A stretch of DNA of 64,000 nucleotides from Ulva prolifera (lineage: Eukaryota > Chlorophyta > Ulvophyceae > Ulvales > Ulvaceae): contig CM041201.1 in NCBI GenBank assembly GCA_023078555.1, positions 8,315,172-8,379,171 of the forward strand. Reading direction: 5' to 3'. Positions 11,109 through 22,719 of this stretch are shown in pieces (the stretch's first letter is position 1; each line of letters begins with the position of its first letter). The position numbers were made by a program, and so were the translations under genes. The notes below the pieces were generated by a model. It had not been told where the DNA came from, ran no database searches, and saw only the letters and a list, made by a program, of their open reading frames with translations.

Positions 11109-11491
11109 GTGCCACGAGATTGCCGGATTGCAGAAGAGGGCATATACGGGGCAGTGAACTTGCTATGTATACAAGTTCAGAGTCGTCAACGGGAGCACAT
11201 GCTGGCCTTGACGAAAAAGCATGCTTCCCTAGGGCAGAGCTGGAGGATGCAGCATCTAGATGTATGCGTTGATAATCAGCATGGGTGTTAGGTGGACAGC
11301 CGGCGGTAATATTGGCACTGCTGTTAAAGAATGCCGGTGCTGGGAGGTTTGCGCCGATGCTCACGAGGGTTGAGGCACTTGCTGTCCTTCACGTGGCTCT
11401 CAAGGCAGGTGCAGGCACATGTGGTTACGAAAGGGTGCCCTTGGACGGCGGTACTCCTACATTTGTTGCATGTTGGACTCACGAGAGCCAT
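11104..11491 (-). CDS. Putative small Cys-rich (zinc-binding) protein
   Basis: The start ATG at 11491 has a strong Kozak-like context (AAC ATG G). The first exon, 11491–11365, encodes MALVSPTCNKCRS, then a Cys cluster (TTCACTCLES) and another Cys, a pattern like a RING or treble-clef finger with CxxC…CxCxC. A candidate intron of only 25 nt (11364–11340, GT…AG) links in phase to 11339–11104, giving about 120 residues. That intron is unusually short, so the second half is uncertain. The family is not identified; RING-type meiotic or ubiquitin ligases are one possibility, but the His ligand is absent. Confidence 0.3.
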
Positions 11492-11559
11492 GTTGACTGG
11501 ATTTGAGCACGTTGGCAGCCAAAACGGACGTGGACATCATGCGAGTGCGTTTCATGGCG

Positions 11560-12127
11560 CGAGAAGAACTCACTGCAGCCTCTGCTGGGCGTCCTCCTTA
11601 GAGAAGACGACAGGCCCAGCTGCAGGCCCATAGCAGCTGATCAAGTTGTCCATGCAAGCGTACTGCATATGAGCCAGGTGACCCGACCCATTGCGGCATC
11701 GGGGATATGCCAAACATGAGCAAAGTGGAGCTTGCGAGCAATGCGTGCATGTTTTCAGCAGGTGCTGGGCGCTTCTTCTACACCGGATTGGGCAGTTGCT
11801 GCGGGGTCGTGGGGACCCATCCGGGGAAGCCTTTAGTTGCCCCCTGCGTCGTATTCGGTGCAAAGGTCATGATTTCATTGATAGGTGTGGCCAGTTCGTA
11901 TGCCGGTGCTGCGCGTGCACCTCCATACATACAGCTGGGCCCCGAATTTTAAATTGCCGGTGCCACGTGTGCCATTGGATGGCGCCAGCGTCCATAGCTG
12001 GCGTTTGGGGGAAATCCTCGGTAACAGATCGTGTTTTGAGGGCGATTGGTCGCTTACTGGCAGCAGTAATGTGTACATGCCGCAGTTGTTGACGTGCTGA
12101 TAAGAACGACAGTATCTCCGCGACATC
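11560..12127. other. No supported gene
   Basis: Open frames on both strands are short, lack domain content and do not join with good splice sites. This may include the promoter and 5′ UTR of the dehydratase gene that starts at 12128. Confidence 0.4.
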
Positions 12128-12766
12128 ATGTTCGCTGCCCGTGGCACCGTCACTCCACTTGCCGTAGCTGTACGACAAGGAATTGTCTACAAACGAGCTG
12201 TGGCGTCCCGAGCGACAATGTCGAGCTACCCCAAAGGCCCCGGCAGTGAAGATTTGATAGCTAAGTCTTGTGCTGGACAATGTGGCCCGTACGTTCCGAT
12301 CGCCATGTCAGGATGATCAGTGTATCTAGCGGTCGCTGAGCCACGCGTGCACAGAGCTCCCGTCACGTACGTTTGTTCTTACCTGTGCTTGTGTGAGTGG
12401 CATCCATGCCGACGTAAGACGGCACGCAGGGACACGCCAAAGCTCACAGATGAGCAACTGGACCAGTATATTCCAGCGCTGCCCGCCTGGGAGTTGAACG
12501 ATAATCGAACGGCGATGTCGAGAAGCTTTGTTGCCAAAAACTTCGTTGCAGCGATCGATTTCTTCAACCAAGTCAAGGACGTAGCTGAAGCTGAGGGGCA
12601 CCACCCAGACCTGCACCTTACAGACTACCGGAAAGTGGTGGTAAACATGTCCACACATGCCGTTGGCGGCCTGACCATGCCTGACCTTGTCATGGCAGCA
12701 AAAATTGATGATATTGAAGTCAAGTACAGTCCAAAGTGGCTTCAGCAGCAGACCAGTGCAGAGTGA
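12128..12766 (+). CDS. Pterin-4a-carbinolamine dehydratase
   Basis: This enzyme dehydrates 4a-hydroxytetrahydropterin, recycling the pterin cofactor; in photosynthetic organisms relatives act in mitochondria or plastids. Exons 12128–12288 and 12430–12766 join in phase 2 (CC|G), with donor GTACGT, to 165 residues. The catalytic region is intact: WEL, FVAAIDFFNQV, the active-site EGHHPDLHL, and THAVGGLT followed by AAKID. The N-terminus is a basic, hydroxylated extension free of acidic residues for about 30 residues (MFAARGTVTPL…RAVASRAT), which looks like an organelle-targeting peptide. A second ATG (MSSYPKGPG) could give a cytosolic form. Family length without the extension is about 100–130 residues, as here. 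Confidence 0.93.
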
Positions 12767-12823
12767 GAGTGCTTGCCCCTTCCCTTTTAGATGGTCCGAG
12801 CCCATGCAATCGCCAAAAACCGT

Positions 12824-13584
12824 TCACAGATTTCCAAAGATGTGCAACAGCACATGTTTGCCATACATGAGGCACGATCGCAGCTTCGGGCCACCTCCAG
12901 CGCCAAGGTCCCAATGTGTGCAGAGCTTTGTAATGTCAGCGTTTGGCTGACCTTGACGGGCTACTCTTGACCTGCAAATGTCATCCAGGCCTAATTTCCA
13001 CATGGTATTCACGTGCTCACAAATGTTCAAACGCCGTTTTGCTCACCTGACCGCTGGGTTCTCTTTGTGACTTTGGCTGCCCTGCCTCAGGGCTATTTAC
13101 GCTCAGGGATCCAAGCGGGTGATTGATCCTCCCGCCATACCTGGGCACCTGCGACACGGATCGCAGACTTTTGTGATTGTTGATTTCCCGTGAGGTATCT
13201 TGAGCTATGAGCGCAAGAGCCATATATGCACCATGATTGCGACACCCACCTGTTCAGCATGTGCTGCACGTTGGAAGCCTACTTTTCCCCACAGGGTCGC
13301 ATTCTCTTGGGACAACCTTTTTGTCTCGTCCACAAGACCCTCGATTTGAGCCAGGCTCCAACGGAGCAGACCCTTGCTGTCGTCCGCCAACTGATCAGAC
13401 ATTTTTGCCTTGTACTTTGATAGCGTCCGTGCGTGCTGATCTGCAGCACACCGTAGCACACCATTCGCCGCTGCCCAGCACCATAGCAAGATGCACCCAC
13501 GCTGGACCCGACCAATTGGAGCTCTTGAGACTCGTGCCCTGACATAACGAGGTGCTGCATTGCATGGTAGTGTGGGAGGCGCAT
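12824..13584 (-). CDS. Small coiled-coil protein, 147 aa
   Basis: Exons 13584–13497, 13440–13283, 13198–13149 and 12971–12824 join in phase and end in TGA. The N-terminal half is a coiled coil (LSKYKAKMSDQLADDSK, then LLRWSLAQIEGLVDE, then TKRLSQENATLWGK). The C-terminal half is compact, with Cys and Gly (VCDPC, LCTHWDLGAGGG, MYGKHVLLHIFGNL). Convergent with the dehydratase gene (58 bp between stops). No family recognised. Confidence 0.45.
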
Positions 13585-13675
13585 AACTCTCCGGCTCTTC
13601 AGCAATCACACGAAATGGCGGTACCATCATTCCAGGGCTGTTCCCATTCCTGCATGCTGTTGCAGCAGCAGTAGG

Positions 13676-16215
13676 CTACATGTGGCGGCACGCACGTGAC
13701 GACTTCAGCTCCCGCCTCAGGTGTTCCAGCTTGTCGTGCATGACACTCTGCTGGTACGGTGTGGCCTGCTGATGCAGCCGCCGGAAGTCTGTGAGATCCC
13801 GCTCATGCTGCAGCTGCATCTCCCGGACCCGCTCCGCCTCGCGCTGCTTCCACACCTTGTTCAACTCTGCCAACAGGCCCATGAACGGAGCACTAGGGAG
13901 CTGTGGGAATTCTCGAAGGAGCGCCATCATGTGTGTGACGGCATCCTTTGGAACCCAATGAAACTCTTCCACCTCCAAGTCCACCTGTGCAGAAACCAGC
14001 ATGCTTGTGGCCACCCGTCCCACAGGTTGCTTGCAAGCGCCCAGAGTGGTGAATCAGCAGGGCTGGGACGTGCCGTTCTATCCAAGTTGGGAGGGTACAC
14101 ATCCGAAGTGACACCCTTGGCGGAGAAGCATTCCGCCATCGGCATGTAGTGGAGCCCCTGCAGCGCCGCCTCCCTGCCGACCCAGTGCTGGTACTCGGAC
14201 GTCGTTTCCAGCAGCGCCATCAGCCGCTTGCAGTCAGCATGCAGGCGGGAGTTCTCCTGCTGCAGCTCCACACTCGGGACCGCCCTGCAGGCACACCAGA
14301 GGAGCCGAATGATTCGGCAGCACATCGACCACGTGACCGCAGAGCCACATGTGGGGAAGCGCTACAAGAAGTGGAGGATGCTGGCGCCGATGGCTCACGC
14401 CGCACAGTCGTTCTTTCTTGCGCTATCTGCAGCTCCACACGCATGGCTTGCCGCCACTGCAAACAAAGCACACACATGTGCTGAAAGCACTCACCGCTCT
14501 GACAGGCGCTTCTGGTAGAAGTCTACCCGCTGCCGGAGCTCGCCCTGTTGTGCTGAGAGCTCAGCCACGTTGGCCGCCTTGCTTTCCGCATCCTGGACTG
14601 CCTCCCACCCTGTCGACTTTGCGGCCTTAAGCTCCTCCGAGAGCGCCTCGTTACGCTTCTGAATCAGCTGGCATCGATCATTGGCCTCCCGCAACTCGGC
14701 TCTCAGCCCTTCCACCTCCGCCTGCAGTAGTATGCTGGTGAGCACCGGCAGTGGCATGCACCTGGAATTGCAGGCCTCGATGCTGCAGCAAGGCAGACAA
14801 CAATGCCAGCATCGCAGCTGCACTGAACAGTGCGGGGTACTGTGAACAGTGCGGGGTACTGTGAAGTGGGTGCCCTGTTGTGATCTCTTTGATCGGTGTG
14901 TTTGCGACTGTTGAATATGTTGCTGATCGGTTCCAGCCATCGTCTGTGCTTCGCAGCACGCAAGAGGTCGAGTCAACAACGACACCATGCTTCGTACCTT
15001 CTCCTGTCTGCGCTGTTTCTGAATCTGCTCCAGCTGGTCTGCACGCTCATCTGCGAGCGAGGACTGAGCGTTGAGGCGAGTAGTGTCTGCTGCATGCGCC
15101 TGCCGACTGCAGGCAAGCTCGTCCCGCAGCTGAGCAATACACGAATCACGCTCCAACACCTGCACTACTCTCGAGTTGAAGTCTGATAGCATGCACCAGA
15201 GGTGCGTTGCGGTTTCACGTCCATGACTGCTGACCAGACATGGCATGCTCCACACGGGCACCTCCAGCCTCAACTTGCAGGATTCGTCTCACTAAGGCAG
15301 CCGAGAGACAAATCTCTCTGCATGACCTGACTTGAGTTGAGCATGTGTGAGTGATAACGTACGCCATGGAATTGTCCGGAGCTGCACTGAACGAACGATG
15401 GCACGAGCGGTTGCCAGGCAGCCTACATGTATTCACACCTGCATTCGATGCTGACCTTGCTGCTCCATGAAGCGCTGCTCCTTCGCAAACACTTCCATTT
15501 TGCCATTTTCGATGGCCTGGTGATGTGCGGCTTGCATTTGGGCCTGTCCGAATCGCAGATCTTGCACAGTTTCTAGACGATTTTCTAGCAAGCGCTGTAT
15601 TCGAGCCCACTGCATGCAGAAGAACCTTATCCACTGACTTTTCAGAGCTGAAATCCCAGATATTCAAGGTCACAGGTCAGTTGGGAAGTCAGCAGCTGTG
15701 TAACCTGCTCCTTCGAACACCAGATGCCTCTCATCCCTGTGCTCCCCCCGTTTGAAACCTACATGCAAGCCTGTCAACCTGCCAATCTGATATGTATCAG
15801 CGTCACAGACTACAGCGATCAGATGGCACTCAGTTCTGATACCTTTGCGGACCTCGATTGGCGCTGCATCTCGATGCACATGCTCTTGACATCTGCTGCA
15901 CCGAACGATTGGGCTAGGCTTTGCGAATTTTGAACTGTTGGCGTCTACATGGAGGGTTCACATCACTCTATGACTCCTTCATGCTTGCTGCAACATAACT
16001 GATGGAGACAGGCCTCACACACATTTTCACATAGTCTGGTATACACACCTGGAAAACACAATGATCCACCGGCCCATTGTAAGGATTGGGCCTATAAACG
16101 AGCTTCTCCATGGCACCTTTTAAGTGAGGCATGGTGAATTCCTGGTTTCGTTCCTGCGGAATTCCTGCTCGATAGACGAAGGAGCTGCCGCTAGGCAACG
16201 ATTCACCCCTATGGT
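13676..16215 (-). CDS. Large coiled-coil protein
   Basis: Phase-linked exons are 15895–15843, 15758–15705, 15647–15456, 15182–14998, 14721–14495, 14284–14101 and 13984–13676, ending in TAG. An upstream exon from about 16210 (GSSFVYRAGIPQERNQEF, MPHLKGAMEKLVYRP) probably belongs to it, but its donor and the true start are unresolved. After an N-terminal globular part, most of the protein is long heptad-like coil rich in Gln, Glu, Arg and Leu (WARIQRLLENRLETVQDL, LEQIQKQRRQEK, LRAELREANDRCQLIQKR, LAELNKVWKQREAERVREM). No motor, kinase or other domain is visible. A centrosomal or ciliary scaffold is plausible only by analogy. A 20-bp tandem duplication lies in one intron (about 14824–14863). Confidence 0.6.
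14824..14863. repeat. Two tandem copies of a 20-bp unit
   Basis: The unit GAACAGTGCGGGGTACTGT occurs twice in direct succession in an intron of the coiled-coil gene. Each contains the inverted pair ACAGT…ACTGT, so a hairpin is possible. Confidence 0.8.
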
Positions 16216-16971
16216 AAATGGGTAGCTTCAGTCATTGCCTAAACTAACAGCGACCAGACAGCATGTTCAGACATTTGTTGGCGACGATGAGTGCGTGTCG
16301 CTCTGCTTGCTGTGTATCGCAGCCGAGGCACATCGAGCTGTGATAGCATCACACAGAGCAGAGCAGAGCAAAGCATTCAGGCATCACATGGAGATTCTAC
16401 GTGATTTCACATGCAATGAGATGTTTGTCAGCAGAAATTGAGATGCGCACGGTGCAACGTGGCACCTGCCGAGTGCCCGCGTAGGCGAGCGCTGTATGAT
16501 GCCGCTGCTTCTACGGCAGTTTGCTCCACTGATGCAGCACAATCAAGGCGATCTCCTGCTCACAGAATCGTACGACTGTGGCGTCTGCGGCGGTCCGCCA
16601 GGACCATCGCGATGTCTCCAAGCAGGCACTCACCTTGCATCGCGTGCACAGCTGTCGTACATCTGACCAGGTAGCCCGGGCAGTTGGTGATCTACATCAT
16701 GTCTTATGCTGTGCAGAAGGGGCTGCACGTAGTGCGATGCAAACGACATTTCTGGCGAGATCCTGCAGAACTTGAGTACCATGCACGTTATAATGGCTAC
16801 AGGCGCTCATTCCCGCCCCACTCGCAAGAACGATCACTGCATGTCTAGGATCACCTGTTCGCAGGCACCGGCGCGCGTGCCAACACAGAATCCCAGAACA
16901 TTTATGTGCGCCAAGCTCTTTCGTGATTGACGCGAAGGTCTGCATGTGCACAATTCATCGTCTTGCTGAAA

Positions 16972-18039
16972 ATGCACGGGGTACTTCAGGCGTGCTTCGG
17001 GCAATCAGTTCTGGCGATCAGGAATGCTAACAAACGATTTTTGATTGAAAGTATCGCTGCCGTTGGTGGGCGGTCAGCATCAGCGCTTGCCGTAGGCAGT
17101 CAGGCAAGCAGCAAGCAGGACTCATCGGTAGAATCCATACTTGCGTCGGCGTCAGATGTGGAAGAACCAAACGCTGCATCACTGGTTCATTTCCATTCAG
17201 CAACAAGTAATGACGACATCGTCACTGTGGCTGGCCAGTGTGGTGCCAAATTGACAGGACAGGAACTGCGAAGGCTGAAGGAGGCATTCAGTGCTTCTGC
17301 TTACCCCGCGGTGCCGAAGGATGATCTCTTGTATCCACCAGGAGTCATAGAAGACATACAGATGCAAGTCATAAGGCGACACAACCTCTCCATGCCATGT
17401 AAGCACAATCAGAGAGTGTACGGGACTGTCTATGCCCATAACGAAGACCGGGCGTGGGTAGATGTTGGGCATTCTGCCCTCGCGATATTCAAGCGAACGG
17501 TGCGCATCAATGCAACTCCCACATGTATCACACACCAGTTTCACCACACTGTGGCTGCAGAATTCCATCAACTTATGTGCGTCCAGGAGCTGATGGTCAG
17601 CAACTTAGCCCCACCAAAAGACACACCAGTAGAGCCGCGAGAGCATGCACACGACATCCGAGTAGGAGATCGGTTCATATTCCGGATACAAGAGCTGAAG
17701 TGCCCGCTGGGTAGCGTGTGGCTCGAGCCACAGAATCGGTCCAGATCCGACATGCAGGCAGCGGTATGGGAAGAATTGAAAAGGCACCACACAACGGGAG
17801 AACCCGTGGGTGGTCGAATTCTAAACGACATAAACGGGGGCCTTGCAGTCGGGATCGCAGGGGTTGTGGCGCTGTTGCCATGGGATGCGGTAAGGCAGCA
17901 CAGTGCGGGGAGAGAGATGTGCAGGAAGCTTGGATCGCTACAGCCGTTTGTTGTGACATCCTTGAATGCGAAGTACCGTGAGTGCTTCCTGCGCTTTCCC
18001 GCAACGGAGCAGAGGCGGAGGTTTGACCGGCACGGCTGA
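16972..18039 (+). CDS. Mitochondrial ribosomal protein bS1m-like (S1-fold)
   Basis: Predicted to bind RNA in the small subunit of the mitochondrial ribosome. The ATG at 16972 opens a basic N-terminal extension (MHGVLQACFGQSVLAIRNAN). Removing an 87-bp GT–AG intron, 17500–17586, gives 326 residues and joins IFKRT to ELMVSN in phase. Two S1-like modules follow: one with VYGTVYAHNEDRAWVDVG and VGDRFIFRIQEL, then one with GGRILNDINGGLAVGIAG and VVALLPW, the hallmark order of bS1m-type proteins (GRI-N—GG–VG-AG-VAFLP). The first 115 residues are low complexity and poorly conserved. A plastid rather than mitochondrial location cannot be excluded. Confidence 0.6.
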   Translation: MHGVLQACFGQSVLAIRNANKRFLIESIAAVGGRSASALAVGSQASSKQDSSVESILASASDVEEPNAASLVHFHSATSNDDIVTVAGQCGAKLTGQELRRLKEAFSASAYPAVPKDDLLYPPGVIEDIQMQVIRRHNLSMPCKHNQRVYGTVYAHNEDRAWVDVGHSALAIFKRTVRINATPTCITHQFHHTVAAEFHQLMCVQELMVSNLAPPKDTPVEPREHAHDIRVGDRFIFRIQELKCPLGSVWLEPQNRSRSDMQAAVWEELKRHHTTGEPVGGRILNDINGGLAVGIAGVVALLPWDAVRQHSAGREMCRKLGSLQPFVVTSLNAKYRECFLRFPATEQRRRFDRHG

Positions 18040-19179
18040 GTCTGCCCTGCAAGGTGGGCGAGCTGGGACTGGCTGAGTTCGAGCACATCACATGCAAGGG
18101 GTGACTCATTTGCTGCTGAATTCGCATGATGCCGGCACTCTGTCGCCACATCAACTTGTAATGTCCCATTCGACTCAGTCATAGAAAGCGCAGAAAGAGG
18201 CGCCAGACCTGTGAGCCTGTTGGTCTGTTCTTGGAGCTGAGGCCTGGTACACGCAATTGCTAATTTCGCCGATTTATGCATTGAGTCCGTGACTAGTGTC
18301 CCCATGTGTCCTCCAGTAGCCACGTGCGTGCAATGGTGATGTGAGAGACTGTGCTATTGAAGCATGCTTTCGATGGTCGGGCCAGAGATTGTATTACGAC
18401 ATACCTTGCAGTTGTGGCTTGGAAGACATGCGGGGATGCAAAACAGTTTCTCGTGCTGTGCTGTGAAATACAGGCTGAGCTGTTTGAGGATGTAGAGCAC
18501 GCTTGCCTACTGCAGCGTTTTGTGCAGCGTGCTAACTGCCATCACGGAGTTTGTCTGGCCTTGCAAATGACAATAGTGGAATTTAGATTCCACAAATTAC
18601 CCCCGGTGATCATGAGTGCACACATGCCATGTACTCTGAACGCAGTAGAATTGGTGAGTAAAGAAGGGCAAATTATGAGAGGTCGACCTATCTTGTTCTG
18701 GAGGTTTGGCAAGTGGCTACAGCTTGACGCAGCATGCATTGTTGACGTCGGGCCCGAAGTATGCGACCGCCTGGCCTCTGCCAGCTGTGGCCAATCGAAT
18801 GCACAAACAAAAGTGTCCCTCCGAAGGTCGCGTCGCGGTTTTGAGTTCAGTTTGCAGCGAGTCTGACGGGCGCTTGGTTTTATCATTCGCGTACTCTTAC
18901 ATTTGCAACGAGGTCACTGGGTTTCCAGGCCCGACCGTAGCTGTGTGCGCCCAGGAGCCGGGAACAGTACATGTTAGCTCGGGATGGGGCTGGGCGGAAC
19001 GAATGAACCAGGCATGCCATCCCTGGAGCCTGCTCGGCCCAAACCTGTGATCGCACAGGCGGCAGGCGGGGTACTCGGAGCATACGTTGCAAGGTGTGCA
19101 CAAACATGGTGTACATAAAGTTCGCAGCAGCGTAGTGATGGTCACGGTGGAGTGCTGACGCAGGGCAAGGCAGGATTCA
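18040..19179. other. Unassigned; one long open frame without ATG
   Basis: A plus-strand frame is open from 18351 to 18866 (about 171 codons, containing FLVLCCEIQAELFEDVEHAC), but it has no ATG at its head, no recognised domain and no clear splice partners. It could be an exon of an unseen gene or noncoding sequence. Confidence 0.25.
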
Positions 19180-20758
19180 GTGGTGCGCCAAGACGGTCCA
19201 GAAGGCAATGCTTCTGGGCGTGGGCTCAATCTGGTGAAGCAGAAGGTAAAGCAGAAAAGGAAACCGGGGCCGCAAAAAGGCAGTCAAGGTAAGAAAGCCA
19301 ACGGGAAGACAAGCAAACGCAATCAGGGAAATGGTGGAAGTCTCACGGAGGTCCGTACTTCTTGCCCAGCTCCGTCCAGACCCACTTGATGTGAGAAGTC
19401 GGCACTTGAGTAATCTCTCACTGCCAAGCGTCTCGTTTCTTCACTGATTGCTTGGCAGCTCGTGTGGCTCCTATACCACAACCTAAAGTAGCATGTGCAT
19501 CATTGCAGGCTGAAAGGCAGCAACTTGCTGTTCAGAGCCAAATAGCAGAAGAGAAAGCCCAAAGATATGAAGCAATGGGTGTGCTTCATTCCATGCAGCT
19601 ATGTAGACAGAGCTTGCCAAATTACCGTCAGTAAGTCACTCCTCGCTCATGCAGAGAGAGGAGAAGTTGCTGCTGATGATGACTGCATCGTTGACTTTTC
19701 AAACCGTGTACCACCGGAATCAGCACAAAGGCGCAGCGAAACTCCGCTCTCCACTTCAGATAGCGATATGTCGCCCCCTGCCGGGGAACAGAGATGGCAC
19801 TCTCAGGGCTTTCAACGACCTAGGTCCCGGAGCCCGACACCAGATCGAGGCTACTCAAACAGACATCTTGCGTACTCCAATCAGCGGGCATCGCCTGTGT
19901 ATGACGCTCCTGCTGACCACCCAAGGGAGCGTGCATCACCCACGTACGAGCGATATCGAGCGAGATCCCAGGAAAGGGATTCGCCAGAATACGATCAAGC
20001 ATATGCCAGTGGGAGGAGGCGGGCTGGTCTTGGACATGAGGGCGGCACTCGTGGTGATGGTTATCCCGAGGCTGGCCATGTTCGATCCAAAGCTACGGAA
20101 AGCATGGTGCAGCGGCATCATGAGGAGTTTCTGAAGCGGCAGGAGAAGTGGCAGCTGGCAGATGATGAGCAGCAGAGGCAGAGAGAACTGCTGAAGCAGG
20201 CCCTGCCAGCAGAGCAAGCTCGCATCAAGCGAGTCCTGGAACAGGCAGAAAAGCAGCGAAATGAGGATGATGCGATGCAAGAACGCCTTGTGGATCTCAT
20301 GATGGCAAAGGTGCTATCCGTGGCATGCGTACACAACCTGTGCGCCTTGATGCAGTGTCATAGACCTGCCTCAGATATGCTTCAGCATGGTAGGCGGTTG
20401 TTCAGCCCTAGCGGATGGGGTCAGGTTGGATTTGTGCTCGACGCTGTGGTGGCTCTGCTACTGAGCATTCAGTGCCACAGCAGCCACGATGCCGAGTACC
20501 AGGCAATTACATGTGAGCAAATATTACTGATGGTGAAGATGTCACTCAAGCCATACCCTGCTCTGTGCGCGTGTTGCGGATGTTCATGGTTTTGGATTGT
20601 GTCGTATGAGGTCGGCAAACATTTGTGTGCAGTAACATTTCGCAGCCATGCTTGAGGATGTAGGGCCTGACTCAACCATTCCCATGCAATGAGAGCTCTG
20701 TGCAGGCGAAAGCCGAACGAAAGGCCAAGAAAAAAGCCGCCCGACAGAAGACGTAGAG
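19180..20758 (+). CDS. SR/SP-rich coiled-coil protein
   Basis: Exons 19180(5′ end unsure)–19288, 19459–19487 (only 29 bp), 19509–19578, 19655–20310 and 20708–20758 keep phase, giving at least 304 residues. The order is a Lys-rich N-terminus (VKQKVKQKRKPG), a short coil (QIAEEKAQRYEAM), a Ser-Pro/Arg-Ser segment (RPRSRSPTPDR, RASPVYD, RASPTYERYRARSQERD), then a long basic coil (HHEEFLKRQEKWQLADDEQQ) ending AKAERKAKKKAARQKT. This composition is common among spliceosome-associated or nuclear proteins, but no RRM or other named domain is present. The start codon was not located; the first exon begins at an apparent acceptor. Confidence 0.5.
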
Positions 20759-21330
20759 CGAGGGATTCACATGATTGCAGTGCGTCAAATGCCTTCTGAC
20801 AAACACAATGGACAGATTGAAGCACCTGATTGGCCAACGTATGAACTACAGATGAGTCACAGGTATGCTTCTGGACAGTATGCGCTGCAAGCCATCAGAT
20901 GTACACAAGCAAAGCTCGTTGTGATTTGCAGCTGATGCCATTCTCCACTGAAATTCAGCAGGTTCAGCATTTGAGATTCCCTGAGAGGCCTTGCGTGGTA
21001 CAATCTATTTGTGGAAGAGTAGAATAATGCGATGCAAGGCATGAGTCTACCTAGATTTCTGATGCAGATTTCAAGTGAAAGCATCGGTCACAGTTCACAG
21101 CAAGTGTTAACATGACACATGCAGTAAGAATGTTCAGCACGGCAGGTATGCTGCTAGGCAATCTCAGATAGAATGTGTAATTGCCCTGCCCGTCCTGGGA
21201 ACACAGCGCAAGCCTGCAATACATGCTTGTCCCTGGGCCATCATAACCTCTATCATGTTTCCAACGGTGGAACATGGCTGAGCATCGCTGCGTGTGAATT
21301 GAGCACTTGCAATTTCCATGCTGGCAACGG
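20759..21330. other. Intergenic, convergent gene ends
   Basis: The stop codons of the SR/SP-rich gene (plus) and POC5 (minus) face each other across about 570 bp. Nothing coding is supported; terminator and polyadenylation signals were not resolved. Confidence 0.4.
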
Positions 21331-22719
21331 CTATCTCTCCTTCACTGCAAGCCCTGCCATTGGGTTGCCTTGCTTCATCGTTGGCGCCTTCAGCGGCTGT
21401 GATTGTATGCTTGGGCCCGTTGTCATGTTCAAAGATGACATCATGTTCTGGATGTTCTCAGGCAAATTCTCACGTGGATTCGGTGCGCCGTCAAAGTCTG
21501 CACCATCCTCATCTGCATTCTGTTCGATTCCTAGGTTCTGACCTGACTGTGGCGCCCCAGGCACAACACCCCGCTTCATGACCTGCATGCAGGCGTACAG
21601 CATGGCTGTATGTTCGACAGGCACTGCATGCCTGACAGGCATCCCAGCACAAGTGACTGCATGCTGTTCATTGTTCAGGTCTTACCTGCATTGCTTCTAG
21701 ATTGAGGGCACAGACTCCTCGCATGAACGAGCGCTTCATGTCCTGTGTCAGCATGTCACGCCCCTGTTTTTCTGCAACGAGCGCCCGGCGAGTCTCTACC
21801 AGCTGCATCTGCAGGCTGTTCATGTCTGCCTGCTGCTGCGCAATCTGGTCTTGTAGGCCCTTCACCAGTCCCAAACTTTTTCGTGCCTGAACTTTCATGT
21901 AAACACTGGCATTGAACCACCATCGCTTCAGAACTCGTCTCTGCAGTGTCTCAACTGTGTACCTGCACACCGTGTTATCAAGAATGCCACGGAAGGATGA
22001 GGTTGAGGCACAACATGGTCAAGCCAAATCACGAAGACGACTCAAACTTAGACCTCAGATTGTCGCCGCACCATTGGTCTGCTTTCTTCTGTAAGGTCCG
22101 CTCATGCTTATGCCAAGCGACCACAGCCCGCCATTCTTTGAATTGAGTGGCAAGCAAGCGTCGCAAACGGATTCTTTGATTAAGGTCTGCTATCAGCCCG
22201 CATGATGATAAGCAGAACCCGTCCAGCTCCGAGATCCGATGTTGTGATGATTCGAGATCACGCATTCTGCGCTCCAACTCTGTTTGCTTGGACTGCATTT
22301 GTGTGCTACAAGCACGACGCTCAGTGCTGACTGCTTCATTCTGAGACTGTAGAAAGGAAGACCTGGCTTCTCTGTAAAAATCCTGTACAAAATGTTGCAG
22401 TCAAGGCCTTGCTGTGTAGCAGGGGTCCTATTGGGCTACCACCATGCTCTCGTTAACGTGGAGGTATACCATCACATTCCGTCTCATGCTCATGCAATGT
22501 GACTCCAGCAGCGTCGCCAGCTTCTCGCCGTGGTCAGACATGGCATCAACCTGACGAAGTGAGCTTGTTGGGATCACGACTTCGGTGATCCCGTCTTCTC
22601 TCGCAGCTTGCGAGGGAAGATGTACTGGCTCCTGAAACGATTGAGTTTTGCTTATGAGATTCCACCGTTTGCCACAAGCCCATGCAGGTAGCGTTCGTGG
22701 GGAAGCACACCGGCTCCAT
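21331..22719 (-). CDS. POC5: Centriolar protein POC5
   Basis: POC5 is a centrin-binding protein needed to build full-length centrioles. Five exons, 22719–22711 (just 9 bp), 22631–22458, 22382–22072, 21962–21686 and 21582–21331, join in phase to 340 residues. After an N-terminal segment (EKLATLLESHCMSMRRNVMV) come two centrin-binding-like elements with regularly spaced Trp and hydrophobics: LATQFKEWRAVVAWHKHE and LKRWWFNASVYMKVQARKS. A coiled coil follows (QDQIAQQQADMNSLQMQLVE), then the diagnostic MKRSFMRGVCALNLEAMQ near the C-terminus. It is shorter than human POC5, mostly at the N-terminus. Its presence implies that the organism makes centrioles or flagella. The 9-bp first coding exon (Met-Glu-Pro) is an inference from phase; an ATG further upstream would be the alternative. 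Confidence 0.75.

Noticed and set aside
14220..14640. Plus-strand open frames over the coiled-coil gene
   Set aside because: Their sequence is antisense to heptad-rich exons that join in phase on the minus strand.
22150..22205. A 32-nt GT…AG intron inside POC5 exon 3
   Set aside because: Removing it breaks the reading frame, whereas leaving it keeps one continuous open exon with correct phases at both ends.
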